Assembly: GCF_947496775.1 (NCBI RefSeq)
Contig: NZ_CANMDU010000006.1
Location: 186,001-250,000 of the forward strand
DNA from: an uncultured Maribacter sp.
Lineage (GTDB): Bacteria; Bacteroidota; Bacteroidia; Flavobacteriales; Flavobacteriaceae
Reading direction: 5' to 3'
DNA length: 64,000 bases
Shown here: positions 42,043 through 51,684 of the stretch, one piece after another
How positions within the stretch are numbered: position 1 is the first letter of the stretch
Layout of the letters: each line of letters opens with the position of its first letter
Notes under the pieces: generated by a model
What the model was told of the DNA's origin: nothing
Database searches by the model: none
What the model saw: the letters and a program-made list of their open reading frames with translations, nothing else
Translations under genes and position numbers: made by a program

Positions 42043-44889
42043 TTGCGTACACCCCTAAACATTAGAAAAATATTTTGCTTTATTTACGGCATAATTGGTA
42101 TGTATGTTGCCCAAGGACAGCATACAAACAATATTACTGTAAATTTAAATGAGGAAACTAAAGAATTACATATACAACAGGAGTTTGTATATCAAAACAA
42201 TTCTAGCTATTCGTTAGGTTTTTTATATTTTAATGATTGGGCACATGCATATTCCAATAAAAACACTGGTTTAGCAAAACGCTTCGCCGAGGAATTTAAA
42301 AAAAGTCTTCATTTAGCAAAGGACAGCGAACGGGGTTATACAGAAATATTAACTGCAGTAGATAATGATTATAGAGGGCTACATTGGAAACGAGAAAAAA
42401 GTGCCGACATTTTAAAATTCCGGCTGAACTCCCCTCTACTTCCTAATGAATCTGTTACGTTGTTTATAACCTATAAAGTTAAATTACCTGTAAATAAATT
42501 TACTTCGTACGGCTACAGCAACAAAGGAGACTATTACTTAAAAGACTGGTATTTAACTCCTTCTGTATACAACGGCAAATGGCATTTGTATTCTAACAAA
42601 AATCTGGAGGATTTGTATACGGATGTTACGAAAACTACAGTTAATTTTAACTACCCAGATAACTTATATTTAACCACTAACTATCATGTATTAGGAAATT
42701 CTAAATTCCCTACAAGACAATTAGCACAATTAAAAGGTTCTAAACAAAAAAGTTGTGAAATTCTCCTAAACCCGAATAAAAGATTTACAACACACGTAAC
42801 CCCATACATGACTATTGTATCGGATATAGAAGCTCCTAAATACAATAGCATTGTTCAAGGCATTTCTATTAATAATGTAGCTAAATTTATTAATGAAAAT
42901 TTAGGAGAATACCCGCACCCCCAATTATTAGTTAGTCAAATAGATTATAACAAAAGTCCATTATACGGCATAAACCAATTGCCATCGTTTATCCGACCAT
43001 ATGAGGAGCAGTTTCAATTTGAAATGAAATTTTTAAAAACAGCTTTAAACAGTATTTTAAAAGAAACTATTTTTTTAGACCCAAGAAAAAATCAGTGGGT
43101 TAATGAAGCTATAGCCAACTACCTATTAATTTCCTATGTAGAACAGCACTATCCGGATCAAAAATTACTGGGAAAACTTTCCAAAATATGGGGTATACGT
43201 AGTTTTAATTTAGCAAAAATGGATTTTAATGATCAATATCCATTTTTATATAATGTAACGGCCAGAAAAAACCTAGATCAGTCACTAACAACACCCAACG
43301 ATTCCTTAATAAAGTTTAATCAAAAAATAGCCAATAAATATAAAGCAGGCCAAGGATTAACTTACCTAGGCGCATATATAGGAAAAGAAAAAATAGACCA
43401 AAGTATAAAGACCTTTTACAAATATTACCAAAGTAATACGGTTAAGGTTTTAGATTTTGAGTCTATTCTTAAACGGTCTACAAATACCGATATAAACTGG
43501 TTTTTCGATGAATATGTTTCTACTGATCGGAGAATAGATTTTAAAATTAAAAATGTTGAAAAGCGGAAAGATTCGCTTATTGTTACTTTAAAAAACAAAG
43601 AAGGAACCAATGTTCCCATTTCTGTTTTTGGTCTTAAAAAGGATTCCGTTGTTTCTAGGTATTGGTTTAAAGATATTAAAGATGAAAAAACTTTTATTAT
43701 TCCAAAAAAAGAAGAGGACCGATTGGTATTAAATTACGACAAAAAAATACCAGAGTTTAACCAAAGGGATAATTGGAAGTCCTTAAAAGGTTTCTTAGCA
43801 GGGAATAAGAAATTAAAATTTCAATTTTTTAAGGACGCTGAAAATCCTTATTACAACCAAGTATTTTATGTCCCTATATTAAGTTTTAATATCTATGATG
43901 GTTGGGCTCCAGGAATGCGACTATATAACAAAACCTTGTTAAAAAAACCTTTTGTATATGATTTTGCTCCGTCTTATTCGTTCAGAGAAAAAGCTTTTGT
44001 AGGCTATGGTAGAGTCTCTTACCAAAAGCTATTAAGCAAAAGTGGATTATACGTTGCGAATTATTCCTTAAGAGGTTCCAGCTTTCATTTTCAAGAAAAT
44101 TCTAGATATTCAACAATAACTCCGGCTATAAGCTTTGGTTGGAAACCAGATAACTTACGGTCTAATAAAAGAGAATTTTTAAGTTTTAGGTATGTCAACG
44201 TTTTTAGAAACAAAGACGAAAGATTGGGGGACTTTGAAACTCCACCAGATTACAGTGTTTTAAACGCTCGTTATATAAACTCTAATAATGGAATAATAGA
44301 TTATTCCTCCTGGTTTTTAGACGCCCAGCATTCTAGTGATTTTTCTAAATTAGTTTTTGAATGGGAATACCGAAAACTATTTCAGAATAACAGACAATTT
44401 AATTTAAGGTTTTTCGCGGGTAAATTTTTAAGAAACAAAACGACAAATTATAATAATCCAAACTTTTACAGTTTTGCATTAGATAGGCCCACGGATTATC
44501 TTTTTGATTATAATTATCTTGGTCGCTCAGAAGACTCTGGCTTGTACAGTCAACAAATAATAATTGCAGAAGGCGGTTTTAAATCTAAACTACAGAATCC
44601 CTATGCAAATGATTGGATGACAACCATGAATACTAGCATTAATTTATGGAAGTGGATTGAAGTATATGGCGATGCCGGTTTATTAAAAAACAAAGGCCTA
44701 AAAGAAAGGTTTGTATATGATGCTGGAGTGCGTCTTAATTTGGTAACGGATTACTTTGAATTATACTTTCCAGTATACTCAAACAATGGATGGGAAATTT
44801 CTCAGCCTAACTATGAAGAAAGAATTCGTTTTATTGTAACTATCAGTCCAAAAACACTTATTGGGCTATTTACAAGAAAATGGTTTTAA
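42043..44889 (+). CDS. inactive M1-like peptidase domain fused to an outer-membrane beta-barrel
   Basis: 948 residues from a TTG start, required for the signal peptide (FCFIYGIIGMYVAQGQ); the next ATG would remove it. Residues about 28-540 follow the M1 aminopeptidase plan, but the GAMEN position reads GINQL (about 309-313) and the zinc motif HExxH is replaced by KTALN (332-336), exactly 18 residues before the retained WVNE glutamate (Glu355). It therefore cannot bind zinc normally. From about 600 on, alternating strands end in FTRKWF, the signature of an outer-membrane barrel. Possibly a non-catalytic surface or scaffold protein. Follows the LOG gene by 9 bases. Confidence 0.8.
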   Translation: MRTPLNIRKIFCFIYGIIGMYVAQGQHTNNITVNLNEETKELHIQQEFVYQNNSSYSLGFLYFNDWAHAYSNKNTGLAKRFAEEFKKSLHLAKDSERGYTEILTAVDNDYRGLHWKREKSADILKFRLNSPLLPNESVTLFITYKVKLPVNKFTSYGYSNKGDYYLKDWYLTPSVYNGKWHLYSNKNLEDLYTDVTKTTVNFNYPDNLYLTTNYHVLGNSKFPTRQLAQLKGSKQKSCEILLNPNKRFTTHVTPYMTIVSDIEAPKYNSIVQGISINNVAKFINENLGEYPHPQLLVSQIDYNKSPLYGINQLPSFIRPYEEQFQFEMKFLKTALNSILKETIFLDPRKNQWVNEAIANYLLISYVEQHYPDQKLLGKLSKIWGIRSFNLAKMDFNDQYPFLYNVTARKNLDQSLTTPNDSLIKFNQKIANKYKAGQGLTYLGAYIGKEKIDQSIKTFYKYYQSNTVKVLDFESILKRSTNTDINWFFDEYVSTDRRIDFKIKNVEKRKDSLIVTLKNKEGTNVPISVFGLKKDSVVSRYWFKDIKDEKTFIIPKKEEDRLVLNYDKKIPEFNQRDNWKSLKGFLAGNKKLKFQFFKDAENPYYNQVFYVPILSFNIYDGWAPGMRLYNKTLLKKPFVYDFAPSYSFREKAFVGYGRVSYQKLLSKSGLYVANYSLRGSSFHFQENSRYSTITPAISFGWKPDNLRSNKREFLSFRYVNVFRNKDERLGDFETPPDYSVLNARYINSNNGIIDYSSWFLDAQHSSDFSKLVFEWEYRKLFQNNRQFNLRFFAGKFLRNKTTNYNNPNFYSFALDRPTDYLFDYNYLGRSEDSGLYSQQIIIAEGGFKSKLQNPYANDWMTTMNTSINLWKWIEVYGDAGLLKNKGLKERFVYDAGVRLNLVTDYFELYFPVYSNNGWEISQPNYEERIRFIVTISPKTLIGLFTRKWF

Positions 44890-44997
44890 TTTGAATTATT
44901 CGTAAATTAAAACTATAAAACACTTATTAAAATAAATATAATTCGAAGATTTTCTCGTTTTTTTGATTATTGCGTAATAAATTATTTGTAAAATACA

Positions 44998-45028
44998 TTG
45001 CTTTATTCTTAATGTTTCGGTATTTTTG
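44998..45028 (+). promoter_or_regulatory. promoter of the fused E1 dehydrogenase gene
   Basis: TTG (44998-45000), 20 bases of spacer, then TATTTTTG (45021-45028): both elements and spacing fit the Bacteroidota primary sigma factor consensus. Transcription would start about 45035, giving a leader of roughly 12 bases. Confidence 0.7.
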
Positions 45029-45046
45029 TAAAAATCGTGATTTTAT

Positions 45047-47458
45047 ATGGATATATCTGCTAAAACGAGTAACGACATTTCTTTTCAAGATTTTAGAGGT
45101 CAAATTTTACAAGATTACGAAACTGCGTTTTTAAGCAGAACATGTAGTTTAATTGGTCGAAAAGAAGTGCTTACTGGGAAAGCAAAGTTCGGAATTTTTG
45201 GAGATGGCAAAGAACTTCCTCAATTGGCAATGGCCAGATCCTTTAAAAATGGAGATTTTAGAAGTGGTTATTACAGAGATCAGACCTTTATGATGGCCCT
45301 TGGTTTGCTTCAACCAAAAGACTTTTTTCATGGTCTTTATGCTACTACTGATATAGATAAAGAACCCATGAGTGCCGGTAGACAAATGGGAGGGCATTTT
45401 CTTACTTATAGTTTAAATGAAGATGGATCTTGGAAAAATTTAACAGAACAAAAAAATAGCAGTGCAGATATTTCGTGCACAGCGGGTCAAATGCCTAGAT
45501 TATTAGGATTAGCCCAAGCATCAAAAATATATAGAAATGTAAAAGGGATAGACGCTACTAAATTCTCTAAGAACGGAAATGAAGTAGCTTGGGGAACCAT
45601 TGGCAACGCAAGTACAAGCGAAGGAATGTTCTTTGAAACCATTAATGCTGCTGGTGTTTTACAGGTTCCAATGGTAATCAGTGTATGGGATGATGAGTAT
45701 GGTATTTCTGTACCAGCAAAACACCACACTACGAAGGAAGATATATCTAAAATTCTTAGCGGTTTTCAAAGAAACAATGATGAAAAAGGTTTTGAACTTC
45801 TTAAAGTTAATGGATGGGATTACACCGCTTTAATGCATGCATATGAAAACGCATCGGATATAGCCAGATCAGAACATGTTCCTGTTCTAATTCATGTAAC
45901 AGAATTAACACAACCCCAAGGTCATTCCTCTTCTGGTTCTCATGAGAGATATAAAAGTGAAGAGCGTTTAGAATGGGAAAGAGAAAATGATTGCAACAAA
46001 CGTTTTAAAGAATGGATTTTAGAATCTGGGATTGCTACAGAAGAAGAATTGGCTCTTTTAGAAAAAAAAATAAAAAGAACAGTAAGTCTTGCTAAAAAAG
46101 AAGCTTGGGCAGAACATTTAAACACTCATATTAAGTCCAAAAGAGAATTGGCTTCTCTTTTAGAGAAAGCAGCAACCAAAAGCCATAACAAAGTTTTTAT
46201 TACCAAAATAAAAAATGACCTCATTGCTATAGAGGAACCCATTAAAAAAGATTTAGCAACTAGCGCACGAAAAACTTTGCGTTATTTATTAGGAGAACAA
46301 ACTCCAGAGAAACAAGCTTTAATTAATTGGACAAAGTCTTATTTAGAAGATTCTCAGAATAAGTTTAGTGCTCACTTGTATAGCGAAAATGATACAAAAG
46401 CAACAAATATTCCTATTGTAAACCCTACATACGATCAAAACCCTGAATTAATAGATGGTAGAGTAATTTTAAGAGAAAATTTTAATGTTCTTTTTGAAAA
46501 TTACCCCGAGGCCTTAATTTTTGGGGAAGACACTGGTAATATAGGTGATGTAAACCAAGGCTTAGAAGGACTTCAAGAAAAATACGGCGAATTGCGTATT
46601 GCAGATACAGGTATACGAGAAACAACCATAATAGGGCAAGGTGTAGGTATGGCTTTACGAGGCTTACGCCCTATTGCAGAAATACAGTATTTAGATTATA
46701 TTTTTTATGCACTACCTACATTAACAGATGATTTGGCGTGTATGCTATACCGAACTTTTGGAAAGCAAAAAGCACCTTTAATAGTAAGAACTAGAGGTCA
46801 TAGATTAGAAGGTATTTGGCATTCTGGGTCGCAAATGGGTGGATTAATACATCTTTTAAGAGGTATGTATATTCTAACACCAAGAAACATGACACAAGCA
46901 GCTGGTTTTTACAATACATTGATGAAAACCGATGAACCTGCCCTTGTCATTGAGAGCTTAAATGGCTATAGATTAAAAGAACCTAAACCGAATAATTTAG
47001 GTGAATTTTGTGTTCCTATTGGTGTTGTAGAAACAATAAAGGAAGGAACCGATATAACGTTACTGTCTTATGGTTCTACATTGCGTATTGTACAACATGC
47101 AGCCAAAGAACTTATTGAGGTTGGGATAGATGCCGAAGTTATTGATGCCCAAACCTTATTACCCTTTGATATTAAACATGATGTTGTAAAAAGTCTTCAA
47201 AAAACCAACAGACTTTTAATTATTGACGAAGATGTTCCTGGTGGATGCTCTGCCTATTTATTAGATGAAATAGTTAACAAACAAGGTGGCTACAATTACT
47301 TAGACAGTCAACCAGTTACTTTATCAGGAAAAGCGCACAGGCCGGCTTACGGAACAGATGGAGACTATTTCTCCAAACCAAATGCAGAAGATATATTTGA
47401 GGCTGCGTATGAGTTAATGCATGAAGCAAATCCTGCAGATTTTCCTAAATTAATGTAA
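45047..47458 (+). CDS. fused E1 alpha/beta 2-oxo acid dehydrogenase (TPP-dependent)
   Basis: 803 residues. The first half (about 15-400) is the E1 alpha domain and the second (about 460-800) the E1 beta domain with the transketolase pyrimidine and C-terminal regions (FGEDTGNIGDVNQG, RGHRLEGIWHSGSQ, LLSYGSTLRIVQHAA). It would decarboxylate branched-chain or related 2-oxo acids as part of a lipoyl-dependent complex; E2 and E3 are not in this window. The cofactor metal site is altered: the GD/EGA motif reads GNASTSEG (Asn187), while the RNNxYxIS motif reads WDDEYGIS (Asp216), an apparent acid/amide exchange. Single gene with a strong promoter. Confidence 0.88.
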   Translation: MDISAKTSNDISFQDFRGQILQDYETAFLSRTCSLIGRKEVLTGKAKFGIFGDGKELPQLAMARSFKNGDFRSGYYRDQTFMMALGLLQPKDFFHGLYATTDIDKEPMSAGRQMGGHFLTYSLNEDGSWKNLTEQKNSSADISCTAGQMPRLLGLAQASKIYRNVKGIDATKFSKNGNEVAWGTIGNASTSEGMFFETINAAGVLQVPMVISVWDDEYGISVPAKHHTTKEDISKILSGFQRNNDEKGFELLKVNGWDYTALMHAYENASDIARSEHVPVLIHVTELTQPQGHSSSGSHERYKSEERLEWERENDCNKRFKEWILESGIATEEELALLEKKIKRTVSLAKKEAWAEHLNTHIKSKRELASLLEKAATKSHNKVFITKIKNDLIAIEEPIKKDLATSARKTLRYLLGEQTPEKQALINWTKSYLEDSQNKFSAHLYSENDTKATNIPIVNPTYDQNPELIDGRVILRENFNVLFENYPEALIFGEDTGNIGDVNQGLEGLQEKYGELRIADTGIRETTIIGQGVGMALRGLRPIAEIQYLDYIFYALPTLTDDLACMLYRTFGKQKAPLIVRTRGHRLEGIWHSGSQMGGLIHLLRGMYILTPRNMTQAAGFYNTLMKTDEPALVIESLNGYRLKEPKPNNLGEFCVPIGVVETIKEGTDITLLSYGSTLRIVQHAAKELIEVGIDAEVIDAQTLLPFDIKHDVVKSLQKTNRLLIIDEDVPGGCSAYLLDEIVNKQGGYNYLDSQPVTLSGKAHRPAYGTDGDYFSKPNAEDIFEAAYELMHEANPADFPKLM

Positions 47459-47484
47459 ACTAAACATTAGGGTTCTTTTATTTC

Positions 47485-48486
47485 CTAAATAATTTTTACT
47501 AATAATTCTTTTAATAAATCAGAGGGAGAAGCTGCATTGGCTCCTACTCCTTTTCCTTTTAAGTCCATTTCTCTTAAATGAGAAACTATTTGACTTACCT
47601 TGCGCATAGGATAGTTCTTTGCGGCAGTTTGAAACTCCCCAACAAAGTATGGGTTAATACGCAACTTACTTGCTACATTTTTCGGAGAATGGTCTTTTAA
47701 TCCATGATACTGCAAAAGTTGAGTAAAGAAAGAATTTAATAGGGTTATTGTTAAAATAAACGGATTATCTTTAGGGTTTTGAGCAAAATAATTAATAATT
47801 CTAGTTGCCTTTAAAACGTTACGTTGACCTATTGCTTTTTTTAGTTCAAAATTATTGTAATCCTTACTTATTCCTATATGCTCCTCAATATGTACCGGAG
47901 TAATTTCGGTATTCTTTGGTAAAGCTAATTTTAGTTTTTCTAGTTCATTACTTATTTTACTTAAATCTGTTCCCAGATAATCCACTAATAAAATCGCAGC
48001 TTTATGAGAAATACTGTAACCACTAGAGCGAAGAACTTTTCTAAGCCAATCTGAAACTTGATTTTCAAATAGTTTTTTACTTTCAAAAATCACCCCTTGT
48101 TTCTTTATTTCTTTATAAAGGTTCTTTCTTTTGTCTAACTTTTTATATTTATAGCATACTACTAAAACAGTGGTATTTTGAGGGTTTTTCACATAACTAA
48201 CCAACTGCTCAATACTCCGAGATAAATGTTGAGCCTCCTTAATAACAACTACTTGGTATTGTGCCATCATAGGATATCTCTTAGCATTACTAACAATATC
48301 CTCAACACTTACATCCTTACCATAAAGCACCATTTGATTAAAGCCCCTCTCCTCTTCTGTTAGGACATTTTTTTCAATGTACTCCGATATTCTATCTATA
48401 TAATAAGGCTCTTCTCCAAACAAAAAGTAGATAGGTTTTATATTACCTTCTTTTATATCTGATACTATTTGTTTTACTTCTTCCAT
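47485..48486 (-). CDS. holA: DNA polymerase III subunit delta
   Basis: 333 residues, the expected length. N-terminal IYFLFGEEPYYIDRISEYIE, then VVIKEAQHL, LVVCYKYKKLDKRKNLYKEI, LVDYLGTDLSKISNELEKL and the C-terminal helical domain (LKDHSPKNVASKLRINPYFVGEF). HolA opens the beta clamp within the clamp-loader complex. Divergent from the HSDR_N gene across a 26-base gap. Confidence 0.93.
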   Translation of the reverse strand: MEEVKQIVSDIKEGNIKPIYFLFGEEPYYIDRISEYIEKNVLTEEERGFNQMVLYGKDVSVEDIVSNAKRYPMMAQYQVVVIKEAQHLSRSIEQLVSYVKNPQNTTVLVVCYKYKKLDKRKNLYKEIKKQGVIFESKKLFENQVSDWLRKVLRSSGYSISHKAAILLVDYLGTDLSKISNELEKLKLALPKNTEITPVHIEEHIGISKDYNNFELKKAIGQRNVLKATRIINYFAQNPKDNPFILTITLLNSFFTQLLQYHGLKDHSPKNVASKLRINPYFVGEFQTAAKNYPMRKVSQIVSHLREMDLKGKGVGANAASPSDLLKELLVKII

Positions 48487-48500
48487 TCAAAAAAAATCAT

Positions 48501-48508
48501 CAAATTTG
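48501..48508. promoter_or_regulatory. self-complementary CAAATTTG box between holA and the HSDR_N gene
   Basis: The 8-mer is palindromic and matches TAnnTTTG at 7 of 8 positions in both directions. It lies 14 bases before the holA start and 4 bases before the HSDR_N start, in a 26-base divergent gap. Confidence 0.3.
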
Positions 48509-48512
48509 CGGA

Positions 48513-48959
48513 ATGCTACCTTTACAATTTAAGGAATATAAGTTCCGCTTCAAAAATAGCGAAAATAAGGTCCAAATTTTTGATGTAATACGCAAAAAAT
48601 TTGTGCAATTACAACCCGAAGAATGGGTACGTCAGCATGTTGTTCATTATCTCATAGAAGAAAAAAAATACCCTACAAGCCTAATAAATGTAGAAAAGCA
48701 ACTAACAATCAACAACTTAAAAAAAAGATATGATATTGTAGTCTTCAATACAGATGGCACAATTCATATTTTAGTGGAATGTAAAGCTCCACAAATAAAA
48801 ATTACACAAAATACTTTTGATCAAATAGCGCAATACAACTTACAACTCAATGCCAACTACCTTATGGTTACTAACGGATTACAGCATTTGTATTGTGAAA
48901 TGGATTTTGAAAAAGAAAAATATACCTTTTTGAGGAAAATTCCTGATTTTAGCCGTTAA
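48513..48959 (+). CDS. type I restriction R-subunit N-terminal-like (HSDR_N) PD-(D/E)xK protein
   Basis: 148 residues. The nuclease-type core is seen in RYDIVVFNTDG (Asp about 75) and HILVECKAP (Glu and Lys about 90-92), with Q in FDQIAQYN completing the site. Stand-alone HSDR_N proteins next to holA are common in Bacteroidota; their function is unknown and there is no restriction or methylation partner here. Followed after 11 bases by the glycosyltransferase gene. Confidence 0.85.
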   Translation: MLPLQFKEYKFRFKNSENKVQIFDVIRKKFVQLQPEEWVRQHVVHYLIEEKKYPTSLINVEKQLTINNLKKRYDIVVFNTDGTIHILVECKAPQIKITQNTFDQIAQYNLQLNANYLMVTNGLQHLYCEMDFEKEKYTFLRKIPDFSR

Positions 48960-48970
48960 TTTGCATCGTT

Positions 48971-49972
48971 TTGAAAGTAGCAGTTATCATATTAAATTGG
49001 AATGGAGAAGTTCTTCTAGAAAAGTACTTACCATCTGTCATGGAACATTCAGCGGGCGCAGATATTTATGTTGCCGATAATGCCTCTACGGATAGCTCCA
49101 TTACATTCCTAAAAAACAACTATCCTACCGTTAAAATTATCCAGAATACAACTAATGGTGGGTTTGCCAAAGGATACAATGATGCATTAAAACATGTAGA
49201 AGCTGATATTTATTGTTTATTAAATTCGGATGTAAAAGTTACCTCTGAATGGATTTCACCAGTGTTATCAGCTTTTGAGACATTACCAAATGCATCTATA
49301 ATACAACCGAAAATATTAGACCATATGCGTAAGGAGTACTTTGAGTATGCCGGAGCTGCAGGTGGTTTTATTGACCAATTAGGATATCCCTTTTGTCGTG
49401 GAAGAATATTCCAAGCTTTAGAAAAAGATGAAGGACAATATAATGACATTCAGGAAATATTCTGGGCTACCGGCGCATGCATGTTCATTAAAAGCTCCGT
49501 TTTTCATGAGCTAAATGGTTTCGATGAAGATTATTTTGCGCACCAGGAAGAAGTAGATTTGTGTTGGAGAGCAAAAAATATAGGTCATAAAGTTTTTTAT
49601 GTTGGTACTTCTAAGGTTTATCATTTAGGTGGTTCTACTTTGAGTAATATGAACCCAAAAAAAACATATTTAAACTTTAGGAATTCTCTTTTCTCTATTA
49701 CAAAAAACTTGCCTAGACGAAAGGCCGCGTTAATTATATTTATTAGACTTTTATTAGATGGTATTGCAGGAATACGTTTCCTTTTTCAATTAAAGCCCAG
49801 ACATTTTTTAGCCATAATAAAGGCGCATTTTAGTTTTTATAAGAATTTTAGAAAAATGTATAAAAAAAGAGAAAAGAAAAATTTTATAGAAAAATACTAT
49901 ACAACGAAGTCCATAGTCTGGTCTCATTTCGTACATCAGATAGGTAAATTTAACATTTTAGTAAAAGATTAA
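48971..49972 (+). CDS. glycosyltransferase family 2
   Basis: 333 residues from a TTG start, chosen because the conserved N-terminus MKVAVIILNWNG begins exactly there. GT-A features: VADNASTD (about 35-42), NGGFAKGYNDAL, LLNSDVKV (metal-binding Asp near 78), FWATGACMFIKSSVF, FDEDYFAHQEEVDLCWR and YHLGGSTL. A C-terminal segment (about 250-290) is hydrophobic and basic. It resembles rhamnosyl/dTDP-sugar transferases that build surface polysaccharide. Acceptor and donor unknown. Confidence 0.92.
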   Translation: MKVAVIILNWNGEVLLEKYLPSVMEHSAGADIYVADNASTDSSITFLKNNYPTVKIIQNTTNGGFAKGYNDALKHVEADIYCLLNSDVKVTSEWISPVLSAFETLPNASIIQPKILDHMRKEYFEYAGAAGGFIDQLGYPFCRGRIFQALEKDEGQYNDIQEIFWATGACMFIKSSVFHELNGFDEDYFAHQEEVDLCWRAKNIGHKVFYVGTSKVYHLGGSTLSNMNPKKTYLNFRNSLFSITKNLPRRKAALIIFIRLLLDGIAGIRFLFQLKPRHFLAIIKAHFSFYKNFRKMYKKREKKNFIEKYYTTKSIVWSHFVHQIGKFNILVKD

Positions 49973-50072
49973 CTAAAATACAGGGATGAGCCGAGTCTAA
50001 TTCCATAATTTTGATGGATAAAGTCAGTTAAATTAAAGTAATTTTAGAATATATAATATAAGTTTTAACACT

Positions 50073-50915
50073 ATGAAAAAAGTCATTTTAGGATGTTTAG
50101 GAGTAACTCTTTTGTTATCATCATGCGTATCACAAAAAAAATATGCGGAATTAGAAGCAAAAGCTAAAGAAACTCAAGATTTATTAAACTCTGCAACCGT
50201 AAAATTAAACGATTGTTTAGAAGATAATGCCAAAATAAAAACGTTAGAAGACCAAAATGCTTTCTTAAAAGCCAACAACCAAGAGTTAATAAATAATATG
50301 GGTAATTTAACTACCCTTACTACAAAAGGCGCTGAAAATTTAGAGAAGTCCTTAGAAAGTTTGCAAGAGAAAGATTTAACGATTAGAAAATTAAATAACG
50401 CAATTACTAGAAGAGATTCTGTAAACCTTTCCTTAGTCCAAAGTTTAAAAGGTGTTCTAGGTAATTTAGATGATGAAGACATTGAAATTAGCGTTGAAAA
50501 AGGGGTTGTATTTGTTTCTATATCTGATAAATTATTATTCAGTAGCGGTAGTTACAATATTACTTCAAAAGCAAAAAAAGTTTTAGGAAAAGTTGCTCAA
50601 GTAGTAAACAACAAACCTGATTTTGAATTTATGGTAGAAGGGCACACAGACGATGTACCTTACAGAAGCGGTGTTTTAATTGACAACTGGGATTTAAGTG
50701 TAAAACGTGCTACAGCGGTAGTTCGCGTTCTTCAAAAAGACTACAACGTAGACCCTAAGAGAATGACTGCTGCTGGTAGAGCTGAGTTTGTTCCTTTATC
50801 TACTACGGAAAAATCTAGAAACAGAAGAACTAGAATTGTTGTTCTTCCTAAAATTGATCAATTTTATAGTATGATTGAAGAAGGAATGAAAGATCCTGCA
50901 ATTGGCGGAAAATAA
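50073..50915 (+). CDS. OmpA-family peptidoglycan-binding lipoprotein
   Basis: 280 residues. Lipobox LSSC (Cys18), then a coiled coil of about 110 residues (KYAELEAKAKETQDLL ... LESLQEKDLTIRKLNN), then an OmpA-like domain (about 145-265) with the diaminopimelate-binding residues in EGHTDDVPY, NWDLSVKRA and NRRTRIVV. It tethers the outer membrane to peptidoglycan. A paralogue with a degraded binding site lies at 57652. Own leader and strong terminator. Confidence 0.93.
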   Translation: MKKVILGCLGVTLLLSSCVSQKKYAELEAKAKETQDLLNSATVKLNDCLEDNAKIKTLEDQNAFLKANNQELINNMGNLTTLTTKGAENLEKSLESLQEKDLTIRKLNNAITRRDSVNLSLVQSLKGVLGNLDDEDIEISVEKGVVFVSISDKLLFSSGSYNITSKAKKVLGKVAQVVNNKPDFEFMVEGHTDDVPYRSGVLIDNWDLSVKRATAVVRVLQKDYNVDPKRMTAAGRAEFVPLSTTEKSRNRRTRIVVLPKIDQFYSMIEEGMKDPAIGGK

Positions 50916-50936
50916 TTCTTAAGGTATTATATACGT

Positions 50937-50963
50937 AAAAGCAGCCAATTGGCTGCTTTTTTT
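50937..50963. terminator. intrinsic terminator, bidirectional
   Basis: GCAGCCAATTGGCTGC (50941-50956) is a perfect 16-bp palindrome flanked by AAAA and TTTTTTT. It separates the convergent OmpA and Sua5 genes. Confidence 0.9.
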
Positions 50964-50994
50964 ATTTTCATAAAACTCTATTACTGTAACTACA

Positions 50995-51615
50995 CTAAAA
51001 AATATCTAAACTTCCTTTTCCTTCTCTCATTACTTCTACCTTGCCATCGGATAAATCTATAATAGTAGACCCTATATTACCTCCATAACCGCCATCAATA
51101 ACGATATCGACCATATTATTCCACTTTTCATAAATTAGTTCGGGATCTGTGGTATATTCTAATAATTCATCTTCATCCCTAATAGATGTAGACACTATTG
51201 GGTTTCCTAATTCTTCTACTAAAACTCTTGCGATAGCATTATCTGGAACTCTAATTCCGACTGTTTTTTTCTTCTTAAAATCTTTAGGTAAATTATTATT
51301 TCCTGGCAATATAAAAGTATACGGTCCCGGCAAGGCTCTTTTTAGTATTTTAAAGGTAGCGGTATCTATCTGCCTAACATAGTCAGACATATTACTTAAA
51401 TCTGCACATACAAAAGACCAATTTGCTTTCGCCAATTTTACTCCTTTAATCCTTGCTATCCTTTCTAAAGCCTTAGTGTTGGTTATATCACAACCTAATC
51501 CGTATACTGTATCGGTAGGATAAATGACTACACCTCCTTTACGCAAAACATCTACAACTTGTTTTATTTGTTTCGGGTTTGGGTTTTCTTCATAAATCTT
51601 TACAAAATCTGCCAT
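50995..51615 (-). CDS. L-threonylcarbamoyladenylate synthase (Sua5/YciO/YrdC family)
   Basis: 206 residues. YrdC-like fold with GGVVIYPTDTVYGLGCDI (about 30-47), ARIKGVKLAKANWSF (KxxxxK/R loop), PGPYTFIL and TVGIRVPDN (about 117-125), STSIRDEDE. It makes threonylcarbamoyl-AMP for the t6A modification of tRNA. In this length class YciO-type paralogues exist, so the assignment between Sua5 and YciO is not certain. Confidence 0.88.
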   Translation of the reverse strand: MADFVKIYEENPNPKQIKQVVDVLRKGGVVIYPTDTVYGLGCDITNTKALERIARIKGVKLAKANWSFVCADLSNMSDYVRQIDTATFKILKRALPGPYTFILPGNNNLPKDFKKKKTVGIRVPDNAIARVLVEELGNPIVSTSIRDEDELLEYTTDPELIYEKWNNMVDIVIDGGYGGNIGSTIIDLSDGKVEVMREGKGSLDIF

Positions 51616-51684
51616 AAAAATTTCACTTCTAATGTGCTACAAAAGTAATCTATTTCAGTAATAGCAATAAAAACCACGAATTAA

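Noticed and set aside
48513-48959. Type I restriction-modification system
   Set aside because: Only the HSDR_N-like domain is present; no helicase, HsdM or HsdS genes in the window.
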